64,000 nucleotides of DNA from NCBI GenBank assembly GCA_016110215.1, contig JADWQD010000005.1, positions 496,001-560,000 on the forward strand, written 5' to 3'. Within the stretch, counting starts at the first letter, position 1. Each line of letters starts with the position of its first letter. The notes under the pieces are model-generated. The model was not told the DNA's origin. It worked only from the letters and a program-made list of their open reading frames with translations, and did not search any database. A program made the position numbers and the translations under genes. This document shows positions 22,444 through 32,399 of this stretch, in pieces. Source of the stretch: Capronia americana. Its lineage: Eukaryota > Ascomycota > Eurotiomycetes > Chaetothyriales > Herpotrichiellaceae.

Positions 22444-25400
22444 ATGACTGTGGCGTCTTCAGGCGGGACTTCAAGCGAGACAATGGACCTCGCCGGGCCA
22501 GACATTGGTAAGTCGGCTCAGGACAGTTCCTCGCATCCCGGATCCGCATCTCATTCACGTGGCTCAGCAAGCAAACCCCCTTCAACTGCTGGCTCCATTG
22601 GCTCCAATGCTGCGTCAAATCAAGCCCAGCTCCCGCCAAAGTCAGACAAGCCTCGCCCTCACGTGTGTACGACCTGCATGCGCTCATTTGCTCGACTCGA
22701 GCATCTGAAGCGTCATGAGCGCTCCCACACAAAGGAAAAGCCATTTGAGTGCGCCGAGTGTACTCGACGCTTCGCCAGACGCGACCTGCTTCTCCGACAC
22801 CAGCAGAAACTTCACTCGTCAACAACACCATCGGCGCGGCCACGATCGGGCCGGAGAGAGAGCGTTGCAGGGGTCGCCAGTGGCCGCGTGCGGAAGAACT
22901 CGACAGCAGGCAACGCGGGGACGATGAGGCCGAGGGCGAACACACTCAGCCATGTAGACTCGGCGACCCTGGGGTTGCTGTCCAATTCCACTGGGAACTT
23001 CGGCCGCCAGTACATGTCCGGTCATAACCACAGCCACAGCGTGAATATGCTTTCTGGGACACAGGGCTATGGATATCGCGGTCTTCATTCAAACCAAGCA
23101 CCCTTCAATCTGCCGAAGCTGGAGACTCACGGTCTGCCAATAGATCTCTCAGGTGGTCTACGGACGGCGCCACCATTTGGAGGTTTCGGGGCTGAGTTCG
23201 GAGGCGGCTTCGGTCCAGGTCAGGGGAACACTATCAATCCTCACGCGCTGCACATGACCGACTTGCACGGGCTTGGTGTTGACCCATTGGGGTCACCATT
23301 TCAACAGATGTTCCCTGGCCTGAGTGCGTCTCAAGCTATGGCCGAGGACGAGTCGAGTTTTGACTGGATGACCCACGGCTTCGAGAACCAAATGTCCTTT
23401 GCGCAGGCACACGAGAATGCCATTGACGATTCTTCACCCTCCGCCATGAGCACCAACAGTCCGGCTCCTGCAAATGATATGCACGGCGAAGCAAATATGG
23501 TACTCATGCAGCAGGCATCCGCAACAGCGGGTAATATGTGGTCCACCACGCTCGAGTCTCAAGTCGCTGTACTGAACAGTCCGATGAGTGTGGACATGAT
23601 GTCTAATTTCAACGAAGTGGTCAACGCCCCAATGGAAACAATCTCACCCAAATCTCTCTTGGGCCGAGGTTCGTCCATGGATATGAGCCTACCCACACCA
23701 CCGGACTTCGTCTCAATCGACGCTTCTGCGATGCAAGCAAACCCCCAGTATGCAGGGTTCCAAATGCCGTTTCCTGCCGAGGCACCCGCCTCTACTGCAT
23801 CAACGACATCGATGGATAGTAGCTTGCGGCAGAGCTCAGTAACAACTGCGTCTTCTGAGTTGGTAAGCGATCACATTCGGAATGTCTTAATTGTCGGTCT
23901 CTCGCAAAATGCTGGCTTTGGACAACGCAAGTACTCTCAACCTGCAATCAGCTCACCACTGTCTCCGAGCTCCAACATGCGGACGAAAGGCTTCAACCCT
24001 AGCTCTTTTCCCAGTACGCATGAGCTGCAGCGGTATGTCTCGGCCTATATTAGGTATTTCCATCCGCATTTACCCTTTCTGCACATTCCAACTCTCAACT
24101 TCGAGGCCCCGGACTATACAACTCCGATCCGACTAGTGTCGGGCAATCCTCAATTCGGCCACGCCACTGTTGCTGGAGGAGGCAGTTGCTTAATTCTGTC
24201 ACTTGCCGCCATTGGAGCTTTATATGAACACGAAGTATCTCAGTCAAGAGAGCTCTTCGACTGTGCCAAGCGACTGATCAGCAATTATCTCGAAGAAAGG
24301 CGCAAAGCCAACATGACGAAGACACAGTTTGCACCGCGACATTCTGCCGAGAGAGAAGACACGCCACTGTGGCTGGTCCAAGCCATGCTCCTGAACGTAA
24401 TTTACGGCCACAACTGTGGTGATAAAACGGCCGCGGAGCTCGCCAGTAACCATTGTGCCGCTTTAGTCAGCCTTGCTCGCGGCGCCGAGCTTGCACGGCC
24501 GTCCCAGGGCCATCCGGGAGCAGGACCCAACGATGTCAACGGGAATGCCCATATGAATGGAATCGCCGCCAGTGGCTGGAACTCGATGATCAATGAAGTA
24601 GACAATTCCGATTGGATCGAATGGAAGCTAGTGGAAGAACGCAAACGAACGCTGTACGCGGTCTTCATTCTTTCCAGCATGCTTGTCACAGCGTACAATC
24701 ACCCTCCCGCACTCACCAATTCGGAGATCCGGTTGAATCTACCGTGTGACGAAGAGCTTTGGGCCGCCGAATCAGCACATGTGTGGCGGAACCTGGGAGG
24801 TGAAGCTGGCCCGGATGCAAATTCTGTCACTTTCGCGGCATCGTTGACACATCTCCTGACTTCCGCACATCGACAACGACGGCGAAATAGCAATGTGGCT
24901 GCGCTGGGAATGACAGGTGAACCGGATCTTCGACCCAGTACCTTCGGCTGCTTGATCTTGGTCAACGCTCTGCATAACTACATCTGGGAAACACGGCAAC
25001 GGCATCTTGGGCGAGAGTGGACGACAGGTGAGACGGAACAGATGCATGCTCACATTGAACCAGCCCTCCGGGCATGGCAAGCTGCATGGGCGAGCAACCC
25101 CAGCCATAGTATTGAGCGGCCCAACCCATTTGGAGCTGGGCCTTTGTCGGCCGACTGCATTCCATTGCTCGACCTTGCATATGTCCGACTCTTTGTCAAC
25201 TTTGGGCGATCCAAGGAAGCCTTTTGGCAACGCGATTATGATGCTATGGCAGAAGAGCTGGCCAAAGGCTCAGATGCATCGCCAGGCCGGGCGACAACAA
25301 CCACAAACCAGGACAAAAACTTCTCGTCCCACAAAGATGATAACCAAGGTCAGGAGCAGATGCTATCACCGGCGGAGGAGGGTATGAAAACCGAGCTGCG

Positions 25401-26005
25401 GGAACCTGAGCTGGAATGGCGTCAGTCGCAGTCATCTCGACGCGAACGACATCTTCGGAAGGCAGCATTCTACGCGGCGGATTCACTGTCCGTATCAGAA
25501 AAACTGGGATTGAGCTTTGCGGAGCATACCTCTCGAGAGCTTCCTACGCAGTCGGCCATGTGTGCGTTCGACTGTGCACAGGTGGTGGCGGAGTGGATCG
25601 CAGCCGTGCAAGAGCGTGTTGGGAAGTATCTGGGCGTGATCGGCCGTGACAATATGAATCTCCTGGACGTTCCCGGTATCCTCTTGCTTGAGGACGAGGA
25701 TCGAAAACTGATCCAACGGATTGACGAAGTGTTGAACAGTGCGGAGCTGAAACTTGAATCCCAAGGTGGCTTTGATCTAGCTGCAGCTCGCGAAGGTGGC
25801 CATGGCAGCAGGATTCTCGCTCTTACCGCATATATCCTCGAGCGAGATTCCGTCTGGCCTGGTAAGTGACATGCCATTACATTTGCCATTACGGATCTAT
25901 GGAGCACTAACGTCCCTTACAGTGTACAAACTCATGGCTCGTTCTCTCCGGACACAAGCAGGACATATCCAGGAGCGGGCGTTGGCTTCTGTCGCTGGCT
26001 CCTGA
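22444..26005 (+). CDS. C2H2 zinc-finger transcription factor with fungal transcription-factor domain
   Basis: Exons 22444..25861 and 25923..26005 give 1166 residues. The 61-nt intron is GTAAGT...TTACAG, and joining it yields DSVWPVYKLMARSLR. I chose ATG 22444 (accATGA) because no in-frame ATG lies closer upstream; an extra 5' exon is possible. Two adjacent C2H2 fingers lie at residues 75-124 (Cys75, Cys78, His91, His95; Cys103, Cys106, His119, His124), joined by a TKEKPF linker, followed by a basic patch RPRSGRRES. The middle is Ser/Met/Gln-rich and probably activating. From about residue 530 (LQRYVSAYIRYFHPHLPFLH) runs the all-helical fungal-specific transcription factor domain. This arrangement is that of ADR1/AmdX-like regulators of carbon or nitrogen metabolism. 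The target pathway is not readable from sequence. Confidence 0.86.
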
Positions 26006-27984
26006 GTGTTGTTTCCCGCATCCAAAAACCGACTTCGCGCATTTCTTACTACTACATCTTCCATTCTCACCGAGCTGCATCGAGCAGCACGGAACTCGTT
26101 TGGTCTTATGCAAGTCTTAATCACCGAGACGCCAGTCTGTATGAGTGTCAGAACGTACGATCACAATATACCCCTGGATACGAACACTGTTATGCGAAAA
26201 GCTGAAGGCACGAAACCGTTGTGGTACCGGATTTCTCAAAAGTGAATTTTACTGAATGTGGAGTACATATGGGATCATTCTACTGCCGGCGGGAATCTTG
26301 ACTGCGGATCTTTACCTCTGGGAGGCTCATTTCTGCAGAGTCATGCAGTCGCTATGTGTAATAGTACGGTGCGGGAGACATGATGATGCAAAAGTTAGAA
26401 GACCATGACCGGCGATTCGAGCCTCGCGTTTGAAGCCCGCGAACAGGCGGGATGAGATGGCGTATCTGGGGGTTGAGCATGGCGGAAGGCACTTGAACCA
26501 GTCATGGCAACTTTGACAGAAACAAGCCTCATCTGTCTCCGATAATCAAATGTCCTTTGATGTGCTGCTCTCGACGATGTCCCAGGGTACACAAAACCAG
26601 GATCGGAGGCAGCAGACAGTAAGACACCATTCAATTGCCAAGTCTCAGCTGTAGTCAGTCCATTCCTCATTGAGACACTGTTTACGAAGAATCAAAATAG
26701 AGCTTACTGTGTACGTACTTGTGTCTTCCATTAGTCAAGACTGAAGACCCCCTTTCGCCCATCGAACAGTCGGTGGACGAGGCCTCTGAAGATCAGAGAG
26801 CCAAGGCAGTCCGGCCGTCTTGATTGCATCCATGCCGCAGGTCTGCCAACCGCGACACAGTGTGCTGCTCGCCTCCGCTTTCCCAGGACGAATGTTTTTC
26901 CTTCTTCGATAACAGTGGGCCCCTCCAGGTGGGTGAGGCAGGCTCAAAGCGCAGACAGGCCGGCAGAAGTAAAGACTTGGATTATGCTTGAATCGGCTCG
27001 TAATGTCTTCCCCATCGTCTTGCTGCACCCCAGCACCTCGTACTCACTCGTACTGCGACTGTTGAGCCAGAGACGAGTAAGAGTGACCTAAGCTTAGCAA
27101 CGACCAAAGCCGGGGGTCCGATATGGTGGCGGAGGCCGCGTGGGTATTGGCGTGCAAGGCATGGGCATGGGCGTGGGCGTGGGCGTGGCGGCGGGCTTTG
27201 GTTGGCACGTTGCGGGTTATTGGCGGCACAGAGGGAATCCCTAGTTCGAGATGCACGCTGAGCCAGCCGAAAGATCCGTTTTGAGCGGCTCCCAAGCCAG
27301 AACTGATCCCCACGCACAAGGCGCCGAGCCTTGTTAAGAGCCCACCACTGGTACTTGTCGGCACCAAGGCCCCATGGCAGCTTGGCGCAGGCCGTGTGCT
27401 TCTGATAAAGGGATAAGAGCGGCGGTTCTGCTGGCTGAGTGTGCTTTAATAACTGACTTGTTGCTCGAGGAATTGCCACAGTCACTTCACCTCCACCTCT
27501 CTCGCACATTTGCCTACAAGTAGACTGGGGGAGGCTTTGTCACCGCCCGGCGCAGCGAACCCCCACCCGTCGCTCGAGATCCTGTGGGCGGAGTCAGTAT
27601 CGCAGTCTCTGATTATTTTCCCGCCCAGCGCCGCTACGCTGTTGATCCTCAGACACATCCACTCATTCCCTATCCCGGCACACTCCTCGGTCCTCGTAAC
27701 GGCCAGGCCTCTATACACGCTGCGTGCCAGTACCCTCGTCGCGAACCCATGTTCATCAGCCGTCTCTGAATGCATCGAGTTCAGCACCACGATCTGCACC
27801 AAAGAGAAGGAAACGATTGGGGCTAATACTGCCGGGGAGCAATCTATATCCGTATCTTTAAGAACAATACTGGAGGAGTCTGTCACCCGCCCTGTCGTGG
27901 CCGCACCCTAAACCCCCAAGTCAACTGCGACGCACGAACCCGGCAGCGCTGTACGACGCCTAGGTCTGACAGCATTTGCCCAAG
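26006..27984. other. Intergenic: factor 3' flank and NHA1 promoter
   Basis: About 2 kb without a supported gene. It contains a 6-bp GC-rich tandem repeat at 27161-27190 and a CTCGTAC pair at 27037-27053. Frames in the interval (26982-27509 minus, 27510-27911 plus) have no domain. Confidence 0.6.
27161..27190. repeat. Five tandem RTGGGC hexamers
   Basis: Two ATGGGC units are followed by three GTGGGC units and a decayed sixth. The array lies about 800 bp upstream of the NHA1 start. Confidence 0.9.
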
Positions 27985-30900
27985 ATGGCGTGGGAGCAGC
28001 TCTCCATAAACAAGCCGCATCTGGTGTACATCATCCTCGGCGGATTCACCAGCATCTTCATGCTATGTTCGCTCTTCATCAAGGAAAAATTGTACATCGG
28101 TGAAGCAACCGTGGCGACCATCTGCGGCGTCATATTTGGTCCGCATGCCGCCGACCTGATCAACCCCCTGACCTGGGGCAACACCGACCAAATCACCCTC
28201 GAATTCTCCCGCATTGTCCTGGTCGTCCAGTGCTTTGCCGTGGGGGTCGAATTGCCGAAGTCGTACATGGAGCGGCACTGGAAGTCGGTCACGTTCCTTC
28301 TTGTCCCCGTCATGACCTTTGGGTGGCTGGTCACCAGTCTCTTTATCTGGTGGATGATTGTCCCTTTGACGTGGCTAGAGTCGTTGGTCATCGCAGCTTG
28401 CGTCACCGCCACCGATCCCGTGCTGGCTTCGTCGGTGGTTGGTAAGGGCAAATTCGCCAAACGAGTACCGAAACATCTTCGAGACGTGCTGTCTGCTGAG
28501 TCGGGTTGTAACGACGGCATGGCATTTCCGTTCATCTACCTGTCCCTGTATCTCGTGCGGTATCACCTGAAAGGCGGTCCGGTCGTCTTCCACTGGGTGT
28601 GTTTTACGATCCTGTATGAGTGCGTCTTCGGCGCCTTTTACGGGGTTATGGTTGGGTATATCGGTCGTCACATGATCAAACTGGCCGAGCGGAAGGGCCT
28701 CATCGACCGAGAGAGCTTCTTGGTCTTCTACTTCGTCCTGGCTCTCTTTTGCGCCGGCTCGGGCAGTTTGTTGGGCATGGATGACCTCCTCATTGGATTT
28801 GCTGCTGGTGTGGGCTTCTCCAATGATGGTTGGTTTACCGAAAAGACAGAAGAGTCGCACGTGTCGAACGTCATTGACTTGCTTCTCAACTTGGGCTATT
28901 TTGTCTATTTTGGGACCATCATCCCGTGGGACCAATACAACTTCCACGCGGTCGGCTTGGTTCCTTGGAGGCTGGTGGTCATCTCGATATTCGTCGTCTT
29001 TTTCCGTCGAATACCCGCAATGCTGGCATTGAAGCCCGTCATTCCCGATGTCAAAACCTGGCGAGAAGCACTCTTCGCCGGCCACTTTGGGCCTATCGGC
29101 GTCGGAGCCATCTTTGCAGCTATTCTTGCTCGTGCAGAATTGGAGACTGACTCCACCACCCCTCTGGCAGTCATCCCAAAGGAAGGGCAATCCGAGGAAT
29201 ATCTCCTAATCTACCTCATCTGGCCGGTTGTTACCTTCCTGGTTATAACGTCAATCCTGGTGCACGGTTCCTCAATTGCCGTGTTCACATTGGGCAAACG
29301 GATCAACACCTTGACAATCACCCTGTCATACACGCAAGATAACGAAAGGGGGCCGGCATGGATGAATCGACTTCCTCGCATTACCTCCCAGTCAAGATCC
29401 ATGTCACGAATGGATAGCTCCGACCTGGAAGTGGACGAGAAACTGGACGTGCCACCCGGAGAACTGCCTCCTATTGGAATTCCCAAGCTCCATCTCAGGC
29501 GTCAACGTGAGGATGAGTACGAGAAGAAGCCAATGTCGAGGTCTTCTAGTCTTGGGCGATCAAGAAGAAGGAGACGCAAGGACAAGGATACAGGAGAACG
29601 TCTGGGAGGCCCTATCAGCCAAAGTGCCATTGCACCGGCGAGAACCAGCGAGCCAGGTCTGCTGCAACAGGAGTCCGGCTCGGATACCTTGTTCGAGAAG
29701 TCAGGCGAACCTTCACCCCAGAGTCCCCAAGAACGCCTCGTGACAGGTTCTCCAACGTCATCTCCGGAGCGTGATCAACTCGAAGCGGAGCACGAGGCCG
29801 AAGCCAGAAAGGAGGCAAGCGGCCGCGAACATTCTCCGGTGCTCAAAAATAGACCCGCAGACATCGAGGTGTACGAGGAGGGCGATAACCTTATCGTTGA
29901 GGATGAAGAAGGAAATGTCGTAGATACGATCGACACAAAGGATATGTCGGCAGAAGAGAAAGTGGCGGCCGTTGAAAAGGCGCGTAATCGCTTGACGAAA
30001 GACGAGTCTGGGCAATTCGCCAAACACAAACATGAGCCGCATGCCAGATGTGAGGGTGAAGAGGCCGAGGAGCAAATTGAGCAAGCGGTTATGCCCAAGT
30101 CGATGCGCCACAGATTCGACCAGTGGAAAGGATTTGGCAGACGCAAGGAAGGAGAAGGCGAGCCTTCAGCTGAGAAGAAGGGTGAAAGAAAGCGCGGTCC
30201 GGCCCATGCATACCAGTTTGGCAACACGGTTATAGTCGAGGACGAAGACGGAGAGGTCATCAAGACGTACACCATTCCTAGCGACAGTGGCGGCGGTGAC
30301 AAGCGGAGAGAGCAGCAGATGCGCGCAGGTCTACGGCGCATGAGTACTTGGGTGGGCCTTGGTCGACAAGGTGCAGGGGCTGGTGCAGGTGCAGGACCGA
30401 GCGCTGCCGAGCCTGAACTGGCGGAGGTAGAAGGCGAGGATGTTGAAGAGAAGCGTGAGCCACGACCTGACAAGAAGAGGCGGATCAGCGATGCGTCCTC
30501 TGATGACGGCTTGAGAATGACCATCTCGAGCCGTGACCAGTATGGCCTGACCGGGCTGCAGAAGAAGGCTCGCGACGTCCCCGGTACAATAGCGCTTGGC
30601 TCAGGGCGCCGCCTGTCGACGAGAGACTTCATCAAACAAATGCAGCAACTGGATCCAAAGAGCAAGATTCGGGAAGTGGAGCAGAGTGATGCTGGAGAAG
30701 ACATCAAGCGGGAGGTGCGAAGGGCAGCGAAAGAAGAAAGCGTCGATGAGGCAATAAGTCCTTCCGATCGGCCTAGACGTGGTCGAGCTGAGACTAGCTC
30801 TGCTGCCGCTCCCCAAGAAACGCCGGAAATTGGAAGCAGAGCTACGCCCCAGCGGGAAGCCGAAGACTATTTCACTTCGCAGGGACGACCAAGGTTGGGC

Positions 30901-31416
30901 TCTACAAATAACGCGCATGCTACGCTGGAAGAGGAAAGTGAAGAGGAGGAGGAAGAGGAGGAACGAGGTGTTCCCACTCACAACGTACGGTCCACCGTTG
31001 CTCGACACAGCCAGGGCCTGACCGCTGCGGATGCTAGGAGACGCCAGTTGGCGAGAATCCGGTCGGAAGAGGAAGAGGACGAGGGCGAGGAAGGAGAGAC
31101 GGCTGCGGAAAAACGACGTCGGCTGGCTGCTTTGGGCCTAGGAGCCGAAGACACGAGCAGCGAGAGCGAGGGAGACGAAGACGAACCCCGTCGTGCCGAG
31201 GCGGCGATTCAAGAACCGGATCATGAGCCGGAAGAATCTTCGTCATCTGCACAACCCAAAGCTCGGATTCAGTGGGGTGGCGAGAGCGGAAGAGAGCGAC
31301 AGAAGGAGACGGAGCCAGAGCCGGAGAGCGAGCCTGTTGATATCTATGCCGGGGATCCGGTAGTAGGCGCTGCAAGAAGGCTGAGGAGGATGATGAAGAA
31401 GAAGAGACACCAATGA
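27985..31416 (+). CDS. nha1: Plasma-membrane Na+(K+)/H+ antiporter, NHA1/SOD2 family
   Basis: A single exon of 1143 residues from ATG 27985 (aagATGG). The first ~440 residues form the transporter core with about twelve hydrophobic helices. It has the family signatures GVIFGPHAADLINPLTWGN, FAVGVELPKSYMERHWKSV, TATDPVLASSVVGKGKFA (Asp144) and AESGCNDGMAFPF (Asn176-Asp177, the expected cation/proton-binding pair of electroneutral CPA antiporters). Helix HFGPIGVGAIFAAILARAE is also typical. The remaining ~700 residues are a long acidic, Arg/Glu-rich, disordered cytoplasmic tail, as in fungal Nha1, where the tail tunes activity and cell-cycle or osmotic signalling. Two copies of an IVEDE-x-G-x-V motif occur in it (about residues 626-649 and 743-762). 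The role is export of Na+, Li+ and K+ in exchange for protons. Confidence 0.93.
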   Translation: MAWEQLSINKPHLVYIILGGFTSIFMLCSLFIKEKLYIGEATVATICGVIFGPHAADLINPLTWGNTDQITLEFSRIVLVVQCFAVGVELPKSYMERHWKSVTFLLVPVMTFGWLVTSLFIWWMIVPLTWLESLVIAACVTATDPVLASSVVGKGKFAKRVPKHLRDVLSAESGCNDGMAFPFIYLSLYLVRYHLKGGPVVFHWVCFTILYECVFGAFYGVMVGYIGRHMIKLAERKGLIDRESFLVFYFVLALFCAGSGSLLGMDDLLIGFAAGVGFSNDGWFTEKTEESHVSNVIDLLLNLGYFVYFGTIIPWDQYNFHAVGLVPWRLVVISIFVVFFRRIPAMLALKPVIPDVKTWREALFAGHFGPIGVGAIFAAILARAELETDSTTPLAVIPKEGQSEEYLLIYLIWPVVTFLVITSILVHGSSIAVFTLGKRINTLTITLSYTQDNERGPAWMNRLPRITSQSRSMSRMDSSDLEVDEKLDVPPGELPPIGIPKLHLRRQREDEYEKKPMSRSSSLGRSRRRRRKDKDTGERLGGPISQSAIAPARTSEPGLLQQESGSDTLFEKSGEPSPQSPQERLVTGSPTSSPERDQLEAEHEAEARKEASGREHSPVLKNRPADIEVYEEGDNLIVEDEEGNVVDTIDTKDMSAEEKVAAVEKARNRLTKDESGQFAKHKHEPHARCEGEEAEEQIEQAVMPKSMRHRFDQWKGFGRRKEGEGEPSAEKKGERKRGPAHAYQFGNTVIVEDEDGEVIKTYTIPSDSGGGDKRREQQMRAGLRRMSTWVGLGRQGAGAGAGAGPSAAEPELAEVEGEDVEEKREPRPDKKRRISDASSDDGLRMTISSRDQYGLTGLQKKARDVPGTIALGSGRRLSTRDFIKQMQQLDPKSKIREVEQSDAGEDIKREVRRAAKEESVDEAISPSDRPRRGRAETSSAAAPQETPEIGSRATPQREAEDYFTSQGRPRLGSTNNAHATLEEESEEEEEEEERGVPTHNVRSTVARHSQGLTAADARRRQLARIRSEEEEDEGEEGETAAEKRRRLAALGLGAEDTSSESEGDEDEPRRAEAAIQEPDHEPEESSSSAQPKARIQWGGESGRERQKETEPEPESEPVDIYAGDPVVGAARRLRRMMKKKRHQ

Positions 31417-31963
31417 TTGTTGATAATGGGACGACTTGTTGGAGGAGCTGAAGAGGTTGGGCTACATACTGCGTTGCTTGTCGATGATTGTAATGTTGCT
31501 GCACATACTTGCACTTCTGTTTTGTGCATATAGCAATGTTGGCGACTTCTGATGGTCGTTTAGCTGGGTGGCAGTATATGGTATCTTTTGGCAAACAACG
31601 ATGTTTTGCTCGCTGTAGTGTGCATCTGTGTCCCGGTAAGCAAGCACCAGTTTGCCCCAGCTCCTTGATTTATCTCTGAATTCGGTCTCTTGGCTGAGCT
31701 GGCTGAGCATCATGCACCTACTATGTTGGGTCTATTCTCTTCTCGACGGCTTCGCAAGAACGCGGGCGTCTGGTACAATATTACCGTTGAAGGTGCGTTG
31801 TTTCGGCACTGTAGTTGTCTGCTGATCGACACGTGAGTCAGCCACACACACAAGTGAGTTGTGGCAGTGCTTCAGCTGTCCTTCCCCACCACGACAAAAT
31901 AGAAGTACATATTATTTGAATGCAAAATCACGTCTACAATTGAGCCACAGAATTAGCTTCTCA
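31417..31963. other. NHA1 3' flank and tRNA upstream region
   Basis: No gene is seen. It is AT-richer than the surrounding genes. An imperfect 9-bp direct repeat (GGCTGAGCT/GGCTGAGCA) lies near 31690-31710. Confidence 0.6.
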
Positions 31964-31987
31964 GGTTGTGTAGTGTAGCGGTTAGCA

Positions 31988-32039
31988 GTAGGTTCAGTTC
32001 GCGCCCGAAGATATCTTCGATGGTACTAACGAGTCGCAG
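31988..32039 (+). other. 52-nt GT-AG insert in the tRNA-Gln D arm (spliceosomal-type intron candidate)
   Basis: The insert begins GTAGGT, contains TACTAAC ten bases before its end, and ends GCAG, so all three spliceosomal signals match the introns of protein genes in this window. A 14-bp perfect palindrome, CGAAGATATCTTCG, sits in its middle. The tRNA fold forces these exact boundaries: the left flank must end at A31987 and the right flank must start at C32040. Confidence 0.75.
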
Positions 32040-32052
32040 CACGGGATTCTGA

Positions 32053-32063
32053 ACTTCTGAAAT
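32053..32063 (+). other. Canonical-position 11-nt tRNA intron
   Basis: The segment follows A37, one base 3' of the anticodon, where nuclear tRNA introns lie. It repeats part of the loop: TTCTGAA occurs at 32047-32053 and again at 32055-32061. One or two bases of register are ambiguous. Confidence 0.7.
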
Positions 32064-32105
32064 TTCCCGTGACCCCGGTTCGAATCCGGGCACGACCTTT
32101 TCCAA

Positions 32106-32112
32106 TTTTTTT
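32106..32112 (+). terminator. Polymerase III T-run terminator
   Basis: Seven consecutive T residues lie 8 nt after the tRNA 3' end. A weaker T4 overlaps the end itself. Confidence 0.75.
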
Positions 32113-32399
32113 GCCGCTTTTGGGGATGCTGTGCTTGTTGGTCTGTATTTTTGAATTGCTCCACGGGAAGCCAATTTAGATTGTGCCGAGTACGACCTGC
32201 ATGTAGTACGCTTTGTGCGCGGACCTAGGCTGAACATCCACCAATCGTAAATTAAGCGACCTCAGCCTTGCCAGAAATTTCAAGCAACAAATTGAGATAC
32301 ACGACCACTTCCGCTTCTAAATTCTAGAGCAGCGATCTGCAGCCCAGCACCTGCTGTGCCAATCCCGGATGACTGTGTGACTGCTGTACGGAACGCGCC
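32113..32399. promoter_or_regulatory. Short interval between the tRNA and URB1
   Basis: Only about 300 bp separate the tRNA end from the URB1 ATG, so the tRNA gene lies inside or next to the URB1 promoter. I see no further element. Confidence 0.5.

Larger units (their letters stand above)
31964..32098 (+). tRNA. tRNA-Gln (anticodon CTG) with two inserts
   Basis: The acceptor arm is GGTTGTG (31964-31970) paired with CACGACC (32091-32097), with T32098 as discriminator. The D stem is GTG (31973-31975) with CA (31986-31987) plus C32040, after removal of the 31988-32039 insert. The anticodon stem is CGGGA (32042-32046) with TCCCG (32065-32069). Loop TTCTGA plus T32064 carries anticodon CTG at 32049-32051. 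The variable loop is TGAC, and the T arm is CCCGG TTCGAAT CCGGG (32074-32090). Without the two inserts (52 and 11 nt) the molecule is 71 nt plus discriminator, the same arm lengths as yeast tRNA-Gln. A box (TAGTGTAGCGG) and B box (GGTTCGAATCC) are both intact, so polymerase III transcription is plausible. Whether the D-arm insert is removed decides between a working gene and a pseudogene. Confidence 0.83.

Noticed and set aside
22499..22531. Possible intron starting GTAAGTC within the C2H2 factor gene
   Set aside because: The only nearby AG would make an intron of about 20 nt, too short, and the frame is open through it.
28375..29190. 271-codon minus-strand frame
   Set aside because: Antisense shadow of the NHA1 transmembrane core.
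29775..30707. 310-codon minus-strand frame
   Set aside because: Ser/Pro-rich mirror of the Arg/Glu-rich NHA1 tail; no independent support.
31984..32042. Reading the tRNA insert as a small transposon with AGCA target duplication
   Set aside because: AGCA does flank the insert, but removing insert plus one AGCA copy leaves a tRNA short of two bases with a broken anticodon stem, whereas GT-AG removal gives a perfect fold.
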